NCBI GenBank assembly: GCA_028707275.1
Contig: JAQTUP010000004.1
Location: 124,001-188,000, forward strand
DNA length: 64,000 bases
From: Gallionella sp.
GTDB taxonomy: Bacteria > Pseudomonadota > Gammaproteobacteria > Burkholderiales > Gallionellaceae
Reading direction: 5' to 3'
Shown: positions 44,672 through 53,771 of the stretch, one piece after another
Layout: the number at the start of each line of letters is the position of its first letter
How positions within the stretch are numbered: the stretch's first letter is position 1
Position numbers and translations under genes: made by a program
The notes under the pieces: model-generated
Told to the model about the DNA's origin: nothing
The model's database searches: none
What the model saw: the letters and a program-made list of their open reading frames with translations, nothing else

Positions 44672-45142
44672 TTAAACGAACAGACAGATATCGGTGTCTC
44701 CGGCAAAGCCGAAGAATGACGCGGCTCCCCCGTACTCTACTTCCTTGATGAATTCACTCTTGTCGAACTCGAACAGATCGACGGTCATCTGGCAGGCGAC
44801 GAATTTCACATCGGCTTCCAGACACAAATCGCGCAACTCCTGCAAGGAGGCCACGCCATGTTTTTTGAGCTTTTGCTTCATCATCATGGTCGCCATCGAT
44901 TCCATGCCCGGCAGCATCTGCACCATCACAGGCATCGGTATGGGCATAGGCATAGCAGGATTCGCCAGCGGGCTGATCATCACGCTGGATAAATCACGGC
45001 GCAGCAGTTGCAAGCCGTAAAAGGTGAAGAAGATCTGCACATCGTAGCCTAAAGCTGCGGCGGTGGACGCCAGGATAAACGGCGGATACGCCATGTCCAG
45101 CGTGCCTTTGGTAGCGATGATCGCCATTTTTTTGGTAGTCAT
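44672..45142 (-). CDS. dsrE2: DsrE2-type membrane-associated sulfurtransferase
   Basis: A 156-residue DsrE/DsrF-like protein (MAIIATKGTLDMAYPPFILA) with a Met/Pro-rich hydrophobic insert (PAMPMPIPMPVMVQMLPG) and the conserved cysteine in KFVACQMTVDLF. DsrE2 acts with rhodanese and TusA in cytoplasmic sulfur trafficking toward DsrC. It follows tusA by 30 bp. Confidence 0.93.
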   Translation of the reverse strand: MTTKKMAIIATKGTLDMAYPPFILASTAAALGYDVQIFFTFYGLQLLRRDLSSVMISPLANPAMPMPIPMPVMVQMLPGMESMATMMMKQKLKKHGVASLQELRDLCLEADVKFVACQMTVDLFEFDKSEFIKEVEYGGAASFFGFAGDTDICLFV

Positions 45143-45172
45143 GTTTTCCCCTTTGGAATGACGGCTAAAACC

Positions 45173-45400
45173 TTACTTCTTCTGCATAAAGAATATGTAC
45201 TTTCCGCCGCTCTCTTCGGTGGACAGCAAAGTATTGCCCGTCTGATCGGCGAAAGCCTGCATGTCTTTTAGTGCGCCGCAATCTGTTGCGATCACCTTGA
45301 GCACTTGCCCTGATTCCATATCGACAAGCGCCTTCTTGGTCTTCACGATAGGCAATGGACAGGACATGCCGCTGGCATCAAACTCTTTATTAAAATTCAT
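45173..45400 (-). CDS. tusA: TusA sulfur-carrier protein
   Basis: A 75-residue protein with the CPxP persulfide motif (GMSCPLPIVKTKKAL). In sulfur oxidisers TusA feeds sulfur to DsrEFH. No rhodanese gene is adjacent, unlike the common rhd-tusA-dsrE2 trio. A pair of operator-like repeats lies about 100-137 bp upstream. Confidence 0.96.
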   Translation of the reverse strand: MNFNKEFDASGMSCPLPIVKTKKALVDMESGQVLKVIATDCGALKDMQAFADQTGNTLLSTEESGGKYIFFMQKK

Positions 45401-45499
45401 CTTTCATCTCCTGCAAGCTGTTAAATAATCAATAAAAACCGTCCGGAAAATGCAACGGAGCGGGCACTCAATTAGGAACGCGCCATGCGGCGACGTCCA

Positions 45500-45537
45500 T
45501 ACCCACGCCGGGTAAAACAGATAACCCGTTAGGGCTA
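45500..45537. promoter_or_regulatory. Two NarL-like inverted repeats upstream of tusA
   Basis: TACCCACGCCGGGTA (45500-45514) and TAACCCGTTAGGGCTA (45522-45537) lie 7 bp apart. The first is nearly identical to TACCCACATCGGGTA before soeA. The second overlaps the stop codon of the stress-protein gene. The same two-site layout occurs at 52407-52445. Confidence 0.6.
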
Positions 45538-46356
45538 TGCCGGAATCACCAGGGTAGGCACATCCAGGTTACCTGCGATGTCCTGCATGATGCTGCGACT
45601 GCCAAAGGGTATCAGGTGATAGCGCTGACGACCGATCACCACAAGATCGGCATGATTTTCTTTGACCGCCGCGACCGTCTGCTCGACCGGCCTCCCCACG
45701 CGCACTTCACCGCGCGCCTTCAGCGCAGGACTCGATGCCATGGCGACGCTCAAGGTATTGAGGGCTTGGGTTTTCGAATACGATTCCTGGTCAGGCGATA
45801 CGCTCAAAACGGTGAGCGGTAACCCGCACAAGGCGGCAATCATGCCCGCTGAGCGGGCGATATCGGAAGCTGACGGCGTATCTCCCACTGCGGCCAGGAT
45901 ATGCCTGTTCCAGAATTCGGCCTTGCGCGGCACCAGCAATACGCTGCATGAGGCATCGCGTATCACGTGGCTGACCATTTCACCCACCAGCATACGGGAG
46001 AAGAAACCAGGTTTGCCGCGACGGCGGATGATGATCAGATCGGATTTGGATTCAAGGGCTTCCTCGACAATCTCCCTGTGCCGCTCTGACCCGCGCCTGA
46101 CCTGTACGTCCAGTTTCACCCCCGCAGCGGCGGCAACATCGCGCAGCTGAACAATTTTTGCCGCCGCCTCCTGCTCCGCGCGCCGGGCAAATTCAGGCAT
46201 TTGTGCTTCATACTCCGGATTGCTCAACAAGGGCATGACAACCCGCAGCGGCACGCCGCAACGTTTGGCCATGGCAAACGCCAGTCGCTCGGCGCCCGTG
46301 TCAAATTCGGTATGTTCGGTCGCCAGCAGAATGCGGCTGAATGGGTAATCGCTCAT
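45535..46356 (-). CDS. Universal stress protein with two UspA domains
   Basis: A 273-residue tandem UspA protein. The first domain (RILLATEHTEFDTGAERLAF ... SDLIIIRRRG) and second domain (ILAAVGDTPSASDIARSAGM ... ADLVVIGRQRYHLIPFGSRS) both have the fold's pattern. The second domain has a nucleotide-binding G-rich loop variant. It is 13 bp downstream of the 136-aa membrane protein gene and ends the soe operon. Confidence 0.9.
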   Translation of the reverse strand: MSDYPFSRILLATEHTEFDTGAERLAFAMAKRCGVPLRVVMPLLSNPEYEAQMPEFARRAEQEAAAKIVQLRDVAAAAGVKLDVQVRRGSERHREIVEEALESKSDLIIIRRRGKPGFFSRMLVGEMVSHVIRDASCSVLLVPRKAEFWNRHILAAVGDTPSASDIARSAGMIAALCGLPLTVLSVSPDQESYSKTQALNTLSVAMASSPALKARGEVRVGRPVEQTVAAVKENHADLVVIGRQRYHLIPFGSRSIMQDIAGNLDVPTLVIPA

Positions 46357-46369
46357 GATTTTTTCATCC

Positions 46370-46780
46370 TTAATGTCCGACCGTCAGAATGCCTGAGGCG
46401 GCCAAAATTTGCACGAGCAGCGCCACCACACACAGGCCGACAAAAACCCAGTCTTTTCGCCCGGCATAGACGGGCATGACAACGGCCAGACACAACAGCG
46501 AACACCCCGACAGCCAGGCGATGCCCAGCAAGCTGGCAAAATCACCGAAACCCAGCATGCGCAGCCATCCCCACCCTGTAGGCGAGCCGGTTAGTTTCAG
46601 GTATTCACCTGCGGGCAGATTCCACACCGCAGGCAACTGCTCCAGGGGAATATGGGCGGGGATCAGGCCGAATACATAGGATAAAAAAGACACAATCAGA
46701 ATCAGCAGACCCGATCTTGCCCCCCGGCTCAACCAGTTTGCATAGCGCTGCTGCTCGACTGAAATATGTTCATCATTCAT
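46370..46780 (-). CDS. Four-helix membrane protein of the soe operon
   Basis: A 136-residue integral membrane protein (MNDEHISVEQQRYANWLSRG, then four hydrophobic segments ending LVQILAASGILTVGH). No named family recognised. Its ATG at 46780 overlaps the tauE stop, implying translational coupling, and small membrane proteins commonly accompany TauE-type exporters. Confidence 0.75.
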   Translation of the reverse strand: MNDEHISVEQQRYANWLSRGARSGLLILIVSFLSYVFGLIPAHIPLEQLPAVWNLPAGEYLKLTGSPTGWGWLRMLGFGDFASLLGIAWLSGCSLLCLAVVMPVYAGRKDWVFVGLCVVALLVQILAASGILTVGH

Positions 46781-47757
46781 GGCCAGATCCCCAATCCTTT
46801 GAGCAAGGCACGCAAACCGGCAAACAGCAGCAGGGAAATCACCATTTTTCGCACGACCGACGCCTTGAGCACATGCAGCAGGCGCGCACCTATCGTCGCT
46901 CCCAGCATCATGCCGATCACCGACGGGACCGCGATAATCGCCAGCACCGCGCCCTTGTTGAGATAAATCCATGCCGCAGAGGAATCCACCAGCGTCAGGA
47001 TAAAACTGGACGTACCGGCCGACACCTTGAGCGGCGCCCCCATCAGCAGGTTGAGCACGGGCACATTGGCCCACCCGGCGCCCATGCCAAAGAGCCCCGC
47101 CAGGAAACCGATTCCGACAAACAGAAGCAAGCCCAGCGGCGTGCGATGCACATGCCAGCTGATCTTCTCATTGCGCGCCGCGTCGTGATAAATGCCATTC
47201 ATCGCCAGCGCAGCGGATAATTTGTCAGGCGCGCCGACATCGGGGAATTCGGATTTTTTAGCCATCGACATCAACGTCACAATACCCAGAATGGTAAGCC
47301 CCAGGGCAATTTGTATGATGGCCGCAGGAATCGCGAGTCCTATCATCGCGCCTGCTATGGAGCTGGCCGATGCCAGCACGGCCATCGGCAAGGCCAGCCT
47401 TAAATTGGCCAGCCCGCCGCGCAACAGCGAAGGGCCTGCGGCCAGCGCACTGGCTAGCGCGACCAGCAAACCGGCGCCTCGCACGAAATCCAGATGGAAC
47501 GGGAAGAAGCCGCCTACGATGGGCACGAACAGTACGCCGCCGCCCACCCCCGACGGCACGGCAACGATCCCCAGAAAGAAGCAGGTTACAAATAAGGCGA
47601 GCGCCCAACCCCACCACGGCATGCTGGCCGCTGTCGGCAGCGCGTCAGCAGCATAAGCACCCGCTGCAAACAGCGTCAGGCCAAGCGACAAAAACACCAC
47701 ATGGGCTTTGAGCATACCCCCTGCATGTTGCAACCTGACAAACACCCCACTTGGCAT
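46777..47757 (-). CDS. TauE/SafE-family sulfite/sulfonate exporter
   Basis: About 326 residues from the ATG at 47757, which overlaps the soeC stop. An upstream frame to 47904 is open but lies inside soeC. It has about eight membrane helices and the family loops VPSGVGGGVLFVPIVGGFF and GFLAGLFGMGAGWANVPVLN. Members export sulfite or sulfoacetate or import sulfur anions. Placement directly after SoeABC suggests handling of sulfite. Confidence 0.88.
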   Translation of the reverse strand: MPSGVFVRLQHAGGMLKAHVVFLSLGLTLFAAGAYAADALPTAASMPWWGWALALFVTCFFLGIVAVPSGVGGGVLFVPIVGGFFPFHLDFVRGAGLLVALASALAAGPSLLRGGLANLRLALPMAVLASASSIAGAMIGLAIPAAIIQIALGLTILGIVTLMSMAKKSEFPDVGAPDKLSAALAMNGIYHDAARNEKISWHVHRTPLGLLLFVGIGFLAGLFGMGAGWANVPVLNLLMGAPLKVSAGTSSFILTLVDSSAAWIYLNKGAVLAIIAVPSVIGMMLGATIGARLLHVLKASVVRKMVISLLLFAGLRALLKGLGIWP

Positions 47758-48659
47758 CAGGAGTTCCCCTGATAATAAAGATTTTGCGGATGACGCGCCT
47801 CGGCGAAGAAGTACCAGCGCTCGGCCAGCAAGCCTGCATATTGCAGGACGAATGCGAGCAAAGGCAGGGTCAGTACCAGACTCAGCGGCAAAACGAACGT
47901 ACAAAACACCAGCATCAGCAACACCCCGCGCACAAAGGCCGGGCTCTTGCCGTGAAAAAACTCACGCGTGTTGTACGAGCCGCCCATCGCGCCTTGCGAC
48001 TTTTGCACGATCTTCGGATGGCGGATACCGATCGCAGTTTGCAAGGTACTGGCAGGACTTAAGCGGGCATTGCGCAACAGGGAAATACTGCGGGTGAGCA
48101 GCCCCAGCGCGGTGAGCACGAAGGCGGCCAGGGCGAGTTCCGGCATCAGATTGGGCGCGGTAAAACCGGCCCAGGCGGCAGCCAGTGTCGTACCCGACGC
48201 ACAGCCTAACACGACAAAATTCACCAGAGTCAGCGGATGCGCCCATTCCTTGAGCACTTTGATTGCCGCATAAATCATCGCCGTGCAGATGAACAAGGCG
48301 ACGGACAAGACCACCGCTGTGATACCGATGGCCAGTGTATGACCAAACCCCGTCCAGTGCGCGAAGCCATAGGCGAATACCGCCGCCATAAAGGCGGGCA
48401 GCGCAATTCCTTCACGGGCAAGCCAGGAGGTCCGCCACATCGTCATCGCGCGCCATGCGCGTTCAGGATGCCCCAGATGAAAGACTGAGGCAATTCCGCC
48501 CAGGCTGCTCAGAATCAGCACCAGCACACTGCCACCCACAAAAAAACCGGGCGACAAGGATGCGGAGGCTAACAACTCACAGAAAAACAGTGCAATGAAT
48601 AAACCCTGACCGGCACCGATCAAAGTGGTCAGAAACAAAACCGAAAAAGCGGGACGCAT
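47757..48659 (-). CDS. soeC: SoeC, membrane anchor of the sulfite-oxidising enzyme
   Basis: A 300-residue DmsC/NrfD-type protein with about eight helices (MRPAFSVLFLTTLIGAGQGL, VLILSSLGGIASVFHLGHPE, SSLARHL-like pattern). It anchors SoeAB on the cytoplasmic side and passes electrons to quinone. It follows soeB by 11 bp. Confidence 0.92.
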   Translation of the reverse strand: MRPAFSVLFLTTLIGAGQGLFIALFFCELLASASLSPGFFVGGSVLVLILSSLGGIASVFHLGHPERAWRAMTMWRTSWLAREGIALPAFMAAVFAYGFAHWTGFGHTLAIGITAVVLSVALFICTAMIYAAIKVLKEWAHPLTLVNFVVLGCASGTTLAAAWAGFTAPNLMPELALAAFVLTALGLLTRSISLLRNARLSPASTLQTAIGIRHPKIVQKSQGAMGGSYNTREFFHGKSPAFVRGVLLMLVFCTFVLPLSLVLTLPLLAFVLQYAGLLAERWYFFAEARHPQNLYYQGNS

Positions 48660-48670
48660 TGAATATTTCC

Positions 48671-49393
48671 TTAATTTAGCTCTTCGTTGGTCGGCGGCAG
48701 ATCCAGGTCGAACGGCGCGCCGTCGATCTTGTGAGGATTGTCTGAGCGGTAGAGTTCCTCGTCGCGTATCGTCAGCGTCTGCTTGCGGCGCGGCAGATAA
48801 TGATTGGCAGGGCGTGTGCCCGCCTCGGGCATCAGCGCATAACCGCCCCGCTCGCGAATCGCCACCGACACCTCGGAATCAGGGTCGTGCACGTCGCCAA
48901 ACAATCGTGCGCCGGGCGGACATGCCAGCACACATGAAGGTTTGCGCTCGGCTTCGGGCAGTTTCTGGTCGTAAATCCTGTCCACGCAGAGCGTGCACTT
49001 GGTCATCACCTTGCGTTGTTCGTCAAACTCGCGCACGCCGTAAGGACAGGCCCAGGAACAATATTTGCAGCCTATGCATTTATCGTAATCGACCAGCACG
49101 ATGCCGTCCGACTTGCGCTTGTAGGAGGCCCCCGTCGGACATACCGGCACACAGGGCGGATCCTCGCAATGCAGGCATGACTTGGGAAAATGCACCGTTT
49201 CCGTATTGGGATAGGAACCGACTTCAAAGGTCTGCACTCGGTTGAAGAACGTGCCGTTCGGCTCGGCCTCGTAAGGGTTACAGTCGGTCAAGGCGCCGGC
49301 AGCACCGGAGGTATTCCATTGCTTGCAGTTGGTCACACAGGCGTGACAGCCCACGCAAACATTCAGGTCAATGACCAGAGCCAGTTGTGTCAT
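48671..49393 (-). CDS. soeB: SoeB, iron-sulfur subunit
   Basis: A 240-residue protein with four [4Fe4S] motifs (CVGCHACVTNCKQWN, CLHCEDPPCVPVCPTG, CIGCKYCSWACPYGV, CTLCVDRIYDQKLPEAERKP with later Cys). No signal peptide, so it is cytoplasmic, as in SoeABC. Its start overlaps the soeA stop. Confidence 0.94.
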   Translation of the reverse strand: MTQLALVIDLNVCVGCHACVTNCKQWNTSGAAGALTDCNPYEAEPNGTFFNRVQTFEVGSYPNTETVHFPKSCLHCEDPPCVPVCPTGASYKRKSDGIVLVDYDKCIGCKYCSWACPYGVREFDEQRKVMTKCTLCVDRIYDQKLPEAERKPSCVLACPPGARLFGDVHDPDSEVSVAIRERGGYALMPEAGTRPANHYLPRRKQTLTIRDEELYRSDNPHKIDGAPFDLDLPPTNEELN

Positions 49394-52299
49394 TTGCCTT
49401 CTCCTTTCTTGCCGGCAAACCAGGCCTGCCAGCCCATCTTTCTTTGCCCCATACCGGGTACAGGCTCCATCGGCTCAAACTGTGGCGAAGTCTGCTCAGG
49501 CTCCCCGGCATCCGCCGGATAAATGCGCACCCGCACGTCATACCAGGCCGCCTGCCCTGTGATCGGGTCTGAATTGGAGAAGCGACGCCCGTCAGCATTG
49601 GCCGGCAACTCCTCCGAGATCAGGTGATTGAGCAAGAAGCCCTGTTTCGATTCGTTGGCGTCTTTGGACAAATTCCACGCTCCCGACGATTTGCCGATCG
49701 CATTCCAGGTCCACACCGTGCCAGGTTCCACGGCCTCGGAATAACGGCACATACAGCGCACGCGCCCCCATTGCGATTCCACCCACATCCAGCCGCCATC
49801 GCTGATACCCGCAGCTTCGGCCGTGTGCGTATTGACGTATAAATGGTTGTAGGCATGAATCTGGCGCAGCCAGGCATTTTGCGAATCCCACGAGTGATAC
49901 ATCGCCATCGGGCGCTGGGTCAGCGCGTTTAACGGATAGTGCTTCAGATCGCTTTGCTCGTCTTCGAGCGGCGCGTACCAGAACGGCAGCGGGTCGAAAT
50001 AAGTGGCCACGCGCTCGCGCAACTCGTCGGGCGGCTGCTTGCCCGGCCGTTTTCCTTCTGCGGCCAGGCGAAAGCCCTGCAACAGTTCAGAATAAATATG
50101 AATCACGATAGGGTCGTTGTCGCGGCGTAAGCCGGCCTGCTGCGCCCAGTCCATGTAACCCTTGTTCCAGTTGCGCATGTACTGGCTGGAGGGCGGCAAA
50201 TGGTACTGAAAGAAACAGCCGTTCTTTTCATACATCTCCCACTGGTTCTGGTTCGGCTCACCGCGCATCGCCTTCTCGCCGTCGCGGCCTCGCCACCCGG
50301 CCAGCAACCCGATGCCCGAACCCGGAGCTGTCTCGTAGTTGACCACAAAATCGGTGTAGCCCTTGAACTTGCGAGTGCCGGCCGGGGTCGTGAACGCGGG
50401 CAATTTGAGCCTGCCTGCCAGCTCGACAATCACCTCCTGAAACGGGCGACACTCGCCTTTGGGCGCAACCACCGGGATGCGCACCGCATCCACCGGACCG
50501 TCGAATTCGGAGATAGGCCGGTCGAGCATGGACATGCAGTCATGACGTTCCAGATAAGTCGTATCCGGCAGGATCAGATCGGCAAACGCCGTCGTCTCGG
50601 ACTGGAAGGCATCGCAGACCACGATGAAAGGGATCTTGTACTCGCCATCGGCCTGCTTATCGACCAGCATCTTGCGCACTTCCGAGGTATTCATGCTCGA
50701 ATTCCACGCCATATTCGCCATGAACAACATCAGCGTGTCGACAGGATACGGATCGCCGCGCCAGGCGTTGGTAATCACGTTATGCATCAGACCGTGAGCC
50801 GAGAGCGGGTGCTCCCATGAGAAGGCCTTGTCGATGCGCACCGGCTGCCCTTTTTCGTCCACGAACAAATCGTCCGGGCTTTCAGGCCAGCCCAGCGGGG
50901 CGCCATTTAACGGCGTGTTCGGCTGCACGCATTCCGGGCCTTTGGGCGGACGGGCATTGGGCGGAATGGCGCGCGGGTACGGCGCCTTGTGACGAAACCC
51001 GCCGGGTCGGTCGATGGTACCCAGCAGCGACATCAAAATCGCCAGCGAACGTATCGTCTGAAAGCCATTGGAGTGTGCGGCCAGGCCACGCATGGCATGA
51101 AAGGCGACCGGATTGCCGGTCACGCTTTCGTGTTCCTCACCCCACCAGTCGGTCCAGGGGATAGGCAGCTCTATACGCTGATCGCGTGCGGTGATGCCCA
51201 TTTCGTGCGCAATGCGCCGGATGGTGTCGGCTGAAATGCCGGTGATTTTTTCGGCCCATTCAGGCGTGCAATCGGCCACGCGTTCCTTGAGCAACTGAAA
51301 AGCCGGTTTGACCGGCGTGCCGTCCGGCATGACATGGCTGCCGAACAACATGGGATCTGCGCCCTTTGCATGATCCTCGACCGGTTGGTCGGTCAACCTG
51401 TCCCACCAGTAGAAATTATGCGGGCGCAGCGGATTGAGAATATCGCCTGCCGGGTTGCGCATCATCATGCCAAACTCCTGGCTGGATTCGTCCTGATTCA
51501 CCAGCTGTCCGGAATTGGTGTAGCGAGCCAGAAACTCGCGGTCGTACAGTCCCAGCGCGATGATCTCGCGTATGATCGCCATGATCAGCGCGCCATCGGT
51601 GCCCGGTTTGATGGGAATCCATTCGTCGGCAATCGCCGCATAGCCGCTGCGCACCGGGTTGATCGCGACAAAGCGACCGCCGTTGCGCTTGAAGTCGCCG
51701 ATCGCGCTTTTGAGCGGGTTGGAGTGATGGTCTTCTGCCGTGCCTATCATGTAGAAAACCTTGGCGCGCTCAAGATCCGGGCCACCGAACTCCCAGAACG
51801 AACCGCCTATGGTGTAAATCATGCCGGCGGCCATATTGACCGAACAAAAGCCGCCGTGCGCCGCGTAATTGGGAGTACCGAACTGGCGTGCGAATAATCC
51901 GGTCAGCGCCTGCATCTGATCGCGCCCTGTGAACAGCGCGAATTTCTTCGGGTCGGTCGCACGCAGATGCGCCAGTCGCGTCTCCAGAATATCGAAGGTT
52001 TCCTCCCAGCTGATCTCCTCGAACTCGTTGGCTCCGCGCTCGGATCCGGGCTTGCGGCGCAAAGGCTGAGTCAGCCGGGCAGGCGAGTACTGCTTCATGA
52101 TCCCCGAGCCTCCCTTGGCGCAGATCACGCCCTTGTTCAGAGGATGGTCGGGGTTGCCCTCGATATAACGCACCTCGCCATTGCGTAAATGGACACGGAT
52201 GCCGCAGCGGCACGCGCACATGTAACAGGTGGTGGTGCGCATCTCGGTGGAGGCGTCAGGCATGGGGGATGCGATCGGGTCGTGTATGGGAGATGGCAT
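49390..52299 (-). CDS. soeA: SoeA, molybdopterin catalytic subunit of sulfite oxidation
   Basis: About 969 residues from MPSPIHDPIA (52299); an in-frame ATG at 52353 adds 18 residues. The N-terminal [4Fe4S] motif is TTTCYMCACRCGIRVHLRNG. It is a molybdopterin oxidoreductase of the PsrA/PhsA/SoeA group with the usual domains and a dinucleotide-binding C-terminal part (NPDHPLNKGVICAKGGSGIM near the front). No Tat signal is present, so catalysis is in the cytoplasm, which separates Soe from periplasmic polysulfide or thiosulfate reductases. It converts the sulfite made by DsrAB to sulfate. Confidence 0.93.
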   Translation of the reverse strand: MPSPIHDPIASPMPDASTEMRTTTCYMCACRCGIRVHLRNGEVRYIEGNPDHPLNKGVICAKGGSGIMKQYSPARLTQPLRRKPGSERGANEFEEISWEETFDILETRLAHLRATDPKKFALFTGRDQMQALTGLFARQFGTPNYAAHGGFCSVNMAAGMIYTIGGSFWEFGGPDLERAKVFYMIGTAEDHHSNPLKSAIGDFKRNGGRFVAINPVRSGYAAIADEWIPIKPGTDGALIMAIIREIIALGLYDREFLARYTNSGQLVNQDESSQEFGMMMRNPAGDILNPLRPHNFYWWDRLTDQPVEDHAKGADPMLFGSHVMPDGTPVKPAFQLLKERVADCTPEWAEKITGISADTIRRIAHEMGITARDQRIELPIPWTDWWGEEHESVTGNPVAFHAMRGLAAHSNGFQTIRSLAILMSLLGTIDRPGGFRHKAPYPRAIPPNARPPKGPECVQPNTPLNGAPLGWPESPDDLFVDEKGQPVRIDKAFSWEHPLSAHGLMHNVITNAWRGDPYPVDTLMLFMANMAWNSSMNTSEVRKMLVDKQADGEYKIPFIVVCDAFQSETTAFADLILPDTTYLERHDCMSMLDRPISEFDGPVDAVRIPVVAPKGECRPFQEVIVELAGRLKLPAFTTPAGTRKFKGYTDFVVNYETAPGSGIGLLAGWRGRDGEKAMRGEPNQNQWEMYEKNGCFFQYHLPPSSQYMRNWNKGYMDWAQQAGLRRDNDPIVIHIYSELLQGFRLAAEGKRPGKQPPDELRERVATYFDPLPFWYAPLEDEQSDLKHYPLNALTQRPMAMYHSWDSQNAWLRQIHAYNHLYVNTHTAEAAGISDGGWMWVESQWGRVRCMCRYSEAVEPGTVWTWNAIGKSSGAWNLSKDANESKQGFLLNHLISEELPANADGRRFSNSDPITGQAAWYDVRVRIYPADAGEPEQTSPQFEPMEPVPGMGQRKMGWQAWFAGKKGEGK

Positions 52300-52406
52300 G
52301 AAAATCAGTTCTTTTATAGGATTATCGTCGCGACTGTCGCAGCCGTCCGGCACACGCTCTTTTGCAACGCTTCGCTATTAGGCGCAATCGCGCCACCCGG
52401 TGTCTA

Positions 52407-52447
52407 TACCCACATCGGGTAGGGACGGGTATAACCCTGTTGGGGAT
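52407..52447. promoter_or_regulatory. NarL-like inverted repeats between soeA and the sensor kinase
   Basis: TACCCACATCGGGTA (52407-52421) followed by TAACCCTGTTGGGGATT (52432-52448, weaker second half). They lie about 108 bp upstream of soeA and about 100 bp upstream of the divergent kinase gene. The layout matches the repeats before tusA. Confidence 0.6.
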
Positions 52448-52532
52448 TGAACCCGGATTTTGTATTTAGCTTATTGATATTTTTAGTATTTAAGCTTAGT
52501 CTGATGGACGTTTTTCGACACTGGCCGCCAAG

Positions 52533-53771
52533 TTGATACAAAAAAAAACGATCCCTGTAGCTGACACCACCCACAGCGCGTTCGTCTGGGTGCGTAATCC
52601 CGACTTCACACCGCCCGGCCGGAACGGCGGGGTCGATGCATGCGCGGCGCATGAGTTCACGCCCCCCCGTGCGGGTGACTTAAGAACGCTGCTGGAAACT
52701 TTTTTGGAGAGCATCATCGGCACGGTCAATGCGACAGCCGGTGTGGTGCGACTGCTCTCGCCCGACGGATGCACCCTGCAAATCATCAGTTCGGCAGGAC
52801 TCTCGGCCGAGCTGCAAGAAGAGGCGGAGAGTTTTCTGGAACTCGATTGCGAGGCGGGCGACAAGACCACGCTCGGACATATCATTCACTCGAATGATAT
52901 CAGCACATGCGAATCGAGGCAGAACTGCCCCTACGCCAGCTGTCGCTTCCAGTCACTGGTAGCCGCTCCGCTGGAGGCGAACAGTTTGTCCGGCGCGCCC
53001 CTGGGGATACTGACCATTTTCTTCGATGTGCCGCGCAAAGCCGCAAGCCAGGTCATGAATACCCTGGCAGCTTTCGCCGAAGTGATGAGCGCCACCATAG
53101 AGCACACCCGCATCAACCGCGAAACCAGCCGCATGGAGCGGCTCGCCGCTCGCCAGGAAATCGCCAACGATGTCCACGATTCACTGGCTCAAACGCTGAC
53201 CTACTCGCGCATGCGCGTGAGCCTGCTGCGAGAAGCCATCCACACCGGGAAGACGGCGATAGCCGGGCAATATGCGGACGATCTGGACGAGGCACTGGAA
53301 ATCGGGCAAAAGAGCACGCGCGCACTCATCGCCGATTTTCGCTGCGAGATGAACCCTGAAGGCTTGTCGGCGGCATTGCAGGATCTGGCCTTCGATTTTC
53401 GCAAACGCAATGCCATCGTGCTGGAATATCACAACCGGCTGGTCGATTTCGAACTGCCGCTCGAACACGAAATACAGGTGTATTACATCGTACGCGAGGC
53501 GCTGACCAATATCGCCCGACATTCCGAAGCGACACACGCCAGATTATTTGTCGATGCAAATTTCGGCTACTACGTATTTACCATGGAAGATAATGGCCGT
53601 GGCGCCTGCACTTTTTCTCCGATAGAAGGACATTACGGTGTGCTGATTATGCAGGAGCGGGCGCAACGCATCGGCGGCGAAATCAGGGTCAAGAGCGCCG
53701 CCGGGCTGGGTACACAGGTACAATTGTTTTTCCCTGAACCACCGCTGGACTGGAGAGCCGTAAATGAGTGA
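52533..53771 (+). CDS. Soluble NarX-like sensor kinase with Cys-rich GAF domain
   Basis: Up to 412 residues. A GAF domain (about residues 50-195: LRTLLETFLESIIGTVNATA) contains the cluster CESRQNCPYASC, a candidate metal or iron-sulfur site. Then come a HisKA_3 box with the phospho-His (ARQEIANDVHDSLAQTL) and a HATPase domain (YYIVREALTNIARHSEATHA, DNGRGACTFSP). No membrane segment or periplasmic sensor is present, so it senses a cytoplasmic redox or sulfur signal. The start is uncertain: TTG at 52533 has no clear ribosome site, and the first 45 residues look atypical. It overlaps the response-regulator gene by 8 bp. Confidence 0.82.
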   Translation: MIQKKTIPVADTTHSAFVWVRNPDFTPPGRNGGVDACAAHEFTPPRAGDLRTLLETFLESIIGTVNATAGVVRLLSPDGCTLQIISSAGLSAELQEEAESFLELDCEAGDKTTLGHIIHSNDISTCESRQNCPYASCRFQSLVAAPLEANSLSGAPLGILTIFFDVPRKAASQVMNTLAAFAEVMSATIEHTRINRETSRMERLAARQEIANDVHDSLAQTLTYSRMRVSLLREAIHTGKTAIAGQYADDLDEALEIGQKSTRALIADFRCEMNPEGLSAALQDLAFDFRKRNAIVLEYHNRLVDFELPLEHEIQVYYIVREALTNIARHSEATHARLFVDANFGYYVFTMEDNGRGACTFSPIEGHYGVLIMQERAQRIGGEIRVKSAAGLGTQVQLFFPEPPLDWRAVNE

